Positions 58,764-64,000 of a stretch of DNA of 64,000 bases are shown in pieces. The DNA comes from Stictocephala bisonia (Eukaryota > Arthropoda > Insecta > Hemiptera > Membracidae). Every line of letters begins with the position of its first letter. Position 1 is the first letter of the stretch. The translations under genes and the position numbers were made by a program. The notes below the pieces were generated by a model. It made no database searches, was not told where the DNA came from, and saw only the letters and a program-made list of their open reading frames with translations. Location of the stretch: positions 682,001-746,000 of the forward strand of contig JAQJVL010000126.1 of the NCBI GenBank assembly GCA_035578905.1. The letters run 5' to 3'.

Positions 58764-59711
58764 TCGAGTTCCACTTTTTTGTACTGTGTCTTTGTCCAAA
58801 CGCACTCCACATACTTATGGGAATAGAAGGGATTTTAATCCACTGATCTGAGTAATAAAGTAGAATTTGTCTTAATGTGTTATTCTTTGGATGGTTCTCC
58901 ATGATCATAAGGAAAGCATATTGCACTTTTTCCAGGGAGATACATAAGAGCTGCACACCATCTGCGTGCGTTTCTGATATCTTTATTTTATTTGTACCCT
59001 ACGGCCATTCTCAAGCTCTGAATATTCTACAAACATTTATTAAAGTTACGTGTACATTCTGTCACATTAGTTAAAAAACTTCAGCCGAATCAAATATATT
59101 TTATATTATATACCCTGCTATTATATAAGCAAGAGTCAAGGGTGAGGATCCGCTCTTTGCTCGACTTATTTCTAAGAAATTGTACCTTTCAACCCTCGTC
59201 AAGAGACTAGGTGATAAGTAGCACGGGTGGGAAAAGCACGGTGGAAAATACACGGAATCTCTGTTTTGACTTCTTCAGAATATTTTAACTTTCTCGATGT
59301 GATTAATTATCGAGATGGTTGAGGCCAGGAAATTGGTGGTTAGTCACGTTCAAACAGTGCTTGTTTATTGAATCAGGGATGAAGAAGTGTCTTCAGGCTG
59401 ACCAATAGGAGGCGCACGTATCTGCATGTGTTGGTTAAGATTGTTCTCGTATTATTATGTTACAAACTCTTAAATATAACTTAAAGTTCTATGAATAAAT
59501 GTGGGAAAAGCAATTTAAAAGTTGAATTTGATTCATAAGTAAAGAATATATCTAAGAATATAGAAGGTGAAAATCTCCAAGCTCTGTCTTTCTCTCATTG
59601 ATAGAAACCCAGTTCATCCAACTTTACTTTTAGAGTTCTCATTTTCCTGCAAAAAAGCTGCTAAAAATAAATACTCCGATATAAATAGTAAGATTGGGTG
59701 AGTGTTGCTGA
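58764..59711. other. AT-rich, no gene
   Basis: ORFs of 65-77 codons partly overlap the satellite edge and have no domain. Confidence 0.45.
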
Positions 59712-59990
59712 GGTGGCACTCGAGGTGCGACATGGACTACCTGTGTTAATCCCAGCTACCCAACCCCACTCGAGGTGCGACATGCCACCTCAGGTAGCCC
59801 GGCGAAGGGTTGCGGGGTTGTAGACGCGCTCTCTCTCTGTGTCCATAAACATATAAATATATATATATATATTTTTTTTATTTTTTTTTTTTAATATATA
59901 TATGTTTGGAACTAAGCAACATTTTCTGTGAGGCTTTGAAACAACAAAATTGTTCGACTGTTGATTGACTTATTACGTGTATATTTTCAA

Positions 59991-60010
59991 CCTAACCTAA
60001 CCTAACCTAA
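59991..60010 (-). repeat. CCTAA telomere-like block
   Basis: Four CCTAA units immediately preceding the 36-bp minisatellite. Confidence 0.9.
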
Positions 60011-60180
60011 AATACACGTACGGTGGTACTAACCCACCCGCCCACCTATACATGTACGGTAGTACTAACCCACCCGCCCACCTATACACGTACGGTGGTA
60101 CTAACCCAGCCGCCCACCTATGCACGTACGGTTGTACTAACCCACCAGCCCACCTATACACGTACGGTGGTACTAACTCG
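60011..60180 (-). repeat. 36-bp G-rich minisatellite, locus 4, inverted
   Basis: About 4.7 units of GTACGGTGGTACTAACCCAC then CCGCCCACCTATACAC; the reverse complement gives GTGTATAGGTGGGCGGGTGG, the same unit as at 20.0, 39.0 and 56.7 kb. Both strands are open (109 codons each) because 36 is divisible by three. Confidence 0.9.
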
Positions 60181-60292
60181 CCATGTCGCACCTCGAGTGT
60201 TAGTTTTGGGTTCTCTTTCGCTGCATGTCGCACCTCGAGTGTCCAATTATGACCCTCAGGTAGTCCATGTCGCACCTCGGGTGCCCCCGTTG

Positions 60293-62194
60293 CTGACACT
60301 GAGTGTGGAATTCTCGCACCAAACATTCAAACTAAAAAACATTATTTTCTAAAACGTTTTAATTTTATTTCTTTTGTCTACATATTCCTACTTTGTTAGT
60401 GGAAGACCTTGAAAAATAAAACATATTTTTGGTATATAGCCAGATTTGTTATAACGTTGAACATTATTCCAATGAAAACATGAAAATTATTAGTTAACTA
60501 TTTGTTAGTCTTGTTAAATTGTTTATCTTCGACAAATTAACAAGTATGGATAAACCAACGCCCACTTACAAATAGAATTATCATGAATTGATGCCTCAAT
60601 GTTCTAATTATTATTGTTACAAGTATCAGGCTCTACACAAACTTACAAAGAAAAGTAATTTTATTATTGATACAAATTTTAGGTGCTTTAGGAACTAGCT
60701 TATGAGTAAAACTAATGTTGTGTTAAAGGCGTTGTATGAGTAAATTTTTAGTCGAGGTAATCCCAAATTAAGTAAATTAAAGCTCTAACTTTAGGCTGAT
60801 TTTATCCAATTTCCTTAAATAGGCTAAGTAATTGGAATAATCTTACATTAACTAATATAATGATTTTATAACAAATTTCATTCTACTATTTTTTTTATTT
60901 TAATAACAAGTAACGTGTAAACAGTTTCGTATTTTATAGGAATTTTAACTGCGTTAGTTCCGTATTTACCTGTGTTTCACAAGTTCATCTCCTGGGACCG
61001 CCTCACACCCTTGCCTGACTCCGACACGCCCCGCTAAAGATCTTCATTGTACTCGCAGTTGATAGTACTGGAGATATATATTGGAATACAACTTCGGCTG
61101 GTTTGAGCGATCACATGCACAATTTGGCCAGTACGAGCATTACAGTACTAGGTGGCATGCTGGTTTACATGCTCATTCTCTAAAGTATATGCATGTGCCT
61201 TGCAGAGTAAGAATACGCAATTTATAGAAGTTGAAAAAATTTTATAGAACGTGATTATGAACTTTCGCCTTCCCTTGAAGAGACGATGCAAGTGAGTATT
61301 GTATTGACCCCTACCGAACAATAGCTACACTTAGGCAGCAATCTCATTAAACGTATTTGATGGGGCAGTTTATCGTACATAAATATGTAGAATGAACTGC
61401 GGTGTTTGGGCACTTCGCACGGTCGTGAACAGGTTCGTTCACTGCTGACACTTTTACAACCTCAGAGACCTCCTTTCTGCGTATTAAACAATGACGACTA
61501 ACGGACATTTAGCCACGCATATAGTTCTTACTAGACCTAAGCCACCTCCTCTATGCCGAGCCTGTTTTGATATCTGAGTCTATGCTAACAAAACTCTATG
61601 GATATAGTTTACTCCATCATTTGCCGAACTGTTTACAACTCATTAAAATGTTGACACTTTTATTAAATAAAGATTATGTTAAGAAGTTAGAAAGATATCG
61701 TGAAAAGTCATTGATAAATTCAAAATATGTATAACTCTCTATACAATATTAAACATTAATTAATTTAAAATAATTTCAATATAATTTTGATCGTAATTTT
61801 TCTTAATTTCAGTAAGCGAATATATTTCATTACACCAATAAATATGTAATAATAGTGTATAGGCTACATAAGTATGTTATACAAAGGCTAAATATGGGTC
61901 TTTCAAAGAGTTATTACGGAGATATATCTTCATGACTATCATCAACAAAAACATTACCTTGTTTAATTTCTATGGGAGTGTCAGCATTTGTTTACCTAGA
62001 AGTTCCCGTATAGCTGAACGTTTTAATGAGCTGCTTAGTTGATAGTTAAATGAAGTTATCATGAGATTTATTTATGTTATTTATTCTTAATACGTTGATC
62101 AAAAAGATATGGGTTTATGGATATCGTACGAGGGTGTATGCACTGATGTAGTCTTTGTTACAAACTACGGCTAATTTAACTTGTAAAGTGTAAT
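60293..62194. other. AT-rich, no gene; GC-richer patch near 60985-61050
   Basis: The patch reads CCTGGGACCGCCTCACACCC and CGACACGCCCCGCTAAAGAT. No ORF or repeat was recognised in nearly 2 kb. Confidence 0.4.
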
Positions 62195-62338
62195 TATTAA
62201 TAAGCTCAATAACAAATGAACAGTCGCTTGTTATCAGCTGATCATTCTCAAATTTTGTTCTGAGTCTGATATTGGGATCAAATCAAAATCTTTAGCTTAT
62301 GAAGCTCAGCTTTAACCAACTACACCACCAACCAATTT
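62195..62338 (-). mobile_element. tRNA-derived SINE, same family as 11970-12098
   Basis: The minus strand starts GGTTGGTGGTGTAGTTGGTT (A-box-like), then GATTTTGATTTGATCCC (decayed B box). The body, TCTGATATTGGGATCA and TTATCAGCTGATCATTCTCA on plus, parallels the 12-kb copy. Confidence 0.65.
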
Positions 62339-63552
62339 AATCATATACAAATATATAGGCCTAGGTACATGGGAAATTTCATACTTGGTAAACTAAATAC
62401 TCTTTACTATAGTTAGTATGAAATATTGTAATATTATTGACAGGTATACTGTATTCCTTAACCATATCACCGAAAAAATATTCAGCAAAGGATCATTCTA
62501 AGATTAAAAACGAATAAAAATCATGCAGGTTTAACACATCTATTTTTAGGAACCATTTATCCTCTACTCAAAAATGCATATTAAATATGTTAGACCTACC
62601 TGCGGGATGGAGAAAAACTAAAAGTGTAGTCAATAAACCTAACATCATGAGGAATGCTAAAGAAACAAACTAACACGTCACATTGTAATTTGTTAAGATG
62701 AACATAGGAGCACATCCACAAAACTTCTAGGGAAATGGTAATAGTTTCATTTTTACCAAAAACTAACGATGTTGGTAATGCTTTAAAAATGCAGTCTTTG
62801 CAGACAGGAAGAAAGAGATTCGGAACTAAACATCACTAGAATAGCAATATTAGTCATAAATATCATAAATTGTGGGCTAAAATCAGCTATGGTGGACCCA
62901 AGCACCCTCCCTGTGGTTCCATTCGAGCTGTGCCATTTCGGCGAACTGCCACTTGCGGCGCTCCATCCGTCTTTACCCTGATCTCAAAGTAATAAATTAA
63001 TTGAGGGGTCAGATAAGTTTGGGTTGTAATTGGTAGAAAAAATCCGGTTTGCCGCAAATAGCACCACACCCCTCTCAATACCGTACGGCTGTTGACGAAT
63101 CAACCACACTCCACTTATGAATGTTGAAGTCGTTTACCCAGTATCTTGTTCGTATTTAAGTCAATTTGTTAACCAGAATTCCCTTAGTAGTTCTTTGGCA
63201 ACTAGCAGAACTATTTCCTGAGTTTTACTGAAGAAGCCTGGCCCCACAACACCTCACACAGTTCTTCAACGTCCATTAGAATCACTTTATTTATCGAACC
63301 ACGAGTGCCAAATGAGTGTCTGCGAAACTCCTGGACGTGAGATTTATGGCTGGTCTCAAAGCGACCTGTCAGCTGTTTATTTTTATACAACAGCCGATTC
63401 GGTTTCGGCTTAGTAGCGTTTTATCGACGGTGACAACTATACCATTAAAAATACTCTTGGCTGGACGTCAATGCTTTGATATTGCACTGATTGCCGTTCT
63501 GTCTTTTCACTTTCATTGGGATATAGGCCTACGGTCCAAGAATTACCCACAT
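62339..63552. other. AT-rich, with a GC-richer block at 62880-63120
   Basis: The block (GGCGAACTGCCACTTGCGGC, CCATCCGTCTTTACCCTGAT) looks like a TE or regulatory fragment and is not identified. ORFs of 63-80 codons have no domain. Confidence 0.35.
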
Positions 63553-63595
63553 GATTAATAATAATAAATAATATGCTATTTTATTATTATTAATC
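63553..63595. other. Perfect 16-bp-arm AT hairpin
   Basis: GATTAATAATAATAAA is paired with TTTATTATTATTAATC around an 11-nt loop. Likely a simple-sequence palindrome; no terminator role is expected in this setting. Confidence 0.7.
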
Positions 63596-64000
63596 ACGTA
63601 TAGGCCCAATCATATCACGAGTTGTTTTGGATTTTATGGGTGCTCACATTTGTTTCATTATTTCGGAATGAGTTTTCTTTCACTACACCATGCTTTTATA
63701 GTTTTTTCCTGCCATCTTCTGGCCAACTTTCTAATAAAAAATCTGAACTTTTGACTGAATATTTTCATCTTTGAAATGCCACTTTGTACAACTACTTTTT
63801 TTAGGTCTTATTTTATTGTTTCTGTTTTTGCCCTACTTGGATTTTCACAAAATTCTACAGTTTGCTTTATTAACATAGTGGCTTCTATTTCTTTATACGC
63901 CAAAGAAATTTTAATCCTCATTTTATCATGTAATGATATTTTAGGAATAGATTTTTACTATCTGGTTTTCCCAACCTGTTATACATAGTAAATGTGAAGG
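63596..64000. other. T-rich non-coding end of window
   Basis: The 70-codon + ORF at 63776-63988 is Leu/Phe/Ile-rich only because the DNA is T-rich. Confidence 0.4.

Larger units (their letters stand above)
59712..60292. mobile_element. Inverted-repeat element with CACTCGAGGTGCGACATG termini
   Basis: CACTCGAGGTGCGACATG occurs twice on the left (about 59717 and 59767) and as its complement CATGTCGCACCTCGAGTG (third copy CATGTCGCACCTCGGGTG) three times on the right (about 60183, 60223 and 60267). GGACTACCTG/CAGGTAGTCC also pair. Between them are an AT microsatellite with T run, a CCTAA block and the G-rich minisatellite. No ORF of its own. Confidence 0.6.

Noticed and set aside
63316..63988. 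80- and 70-codon ORFs near the window end
   Set aside because: Composition-driven, no domains or splice support.

Overview
The window is eukaryotic genomic DNA, AT-rich and very poor in genes. It is most likely from an insect. Tandem CCTAA/TTAGG repeats (the arthropod telomere motif) occur as short interstitial blocks at about 29.8, 32.5, 54.8-55.3 and 60.0 kb. The non-coding DNA is full of tRNA-derived SINEs, mariner-like and LINE remnants, Helitron-like ends and minisatellites. A hemipteroid insect is a reasonable guess, but the sequence does not prove it. Nothing looks bacterial: there are no operons, no ribosome-binding-site-led ORFs and no CRISPR arrays.

Only one piece of a host protein-coding gene is well supported. 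It is an internal exon on the + strand at 17617-17840, bounded by an AG acceptor and a GTAAGA donor. It encodes a Ser/His-rich low-complexity stretch that runs into the first half of a C2H2 zinc finger (RKYQCKMCP). It looks like the linker before the zinc fingers of a rotund/squeeze-type (ZNF362/384-like) transcription factor. The remaining finger exons are not visible in the following 46 kb. The window is therefore best read as two very large introns, or intron plus flank, of a developmental regulator. Several GC-richer, low-repeat islands with TAAT-core and other regulatory-looking motifs may be its cis-regulatory elements; this is inference.

Layout. 0.7-1.2 kb: 54-bp minisatellite. 3.5-5.3 kb: 33/46-bp satellite ending in a TAG microsatellite. 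7.7-8.1 kb: about 180-bp duplication. 12-16.1 kb: SINE, three Helitron-like 5' ends, a 1.7-kb 26-bp minisatellite and a Helitron-like 3' end. 17.6 kb: the exon. 19.7-23.5 kb: further repeats, including a 1.1-kb inverted-repeat element. 27-32 kb: two SINEs and a 40-bp tandem repeat. 36.0-37.6 kb: a foldback element with arms of about 600 bp around a mariner-type transposase remnant. 38.4-39.4 kb: two minisatellites. 40.0-40.2 kb: C-terminal relic of a LINE reverse transcriptase. 42.5-45.5 kb: 101-bp satellite carrying two near-identical 231-bp MITEs. 52.7-57.4 kb: nested inverted-repeat structure with telomere-like arrays at its centre and a mariner HTH fragment in one arm. 57.8-58.8 kb: very homogeneous 35-bp satellite. 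59.7-60.3 kb: inverted-repeat element with a G-rich 36-bp minisatellite. 62.2 kb: another SINE.

Most long ORFs in the window arise because tandem-repeat units lack stop codons, and they are not genes. The most distinctive signals are the foldback elements, the dispersed 36-bp G-rich minisatellite family found at four loci, and the MITE-plus-satellite higher-order duplication.
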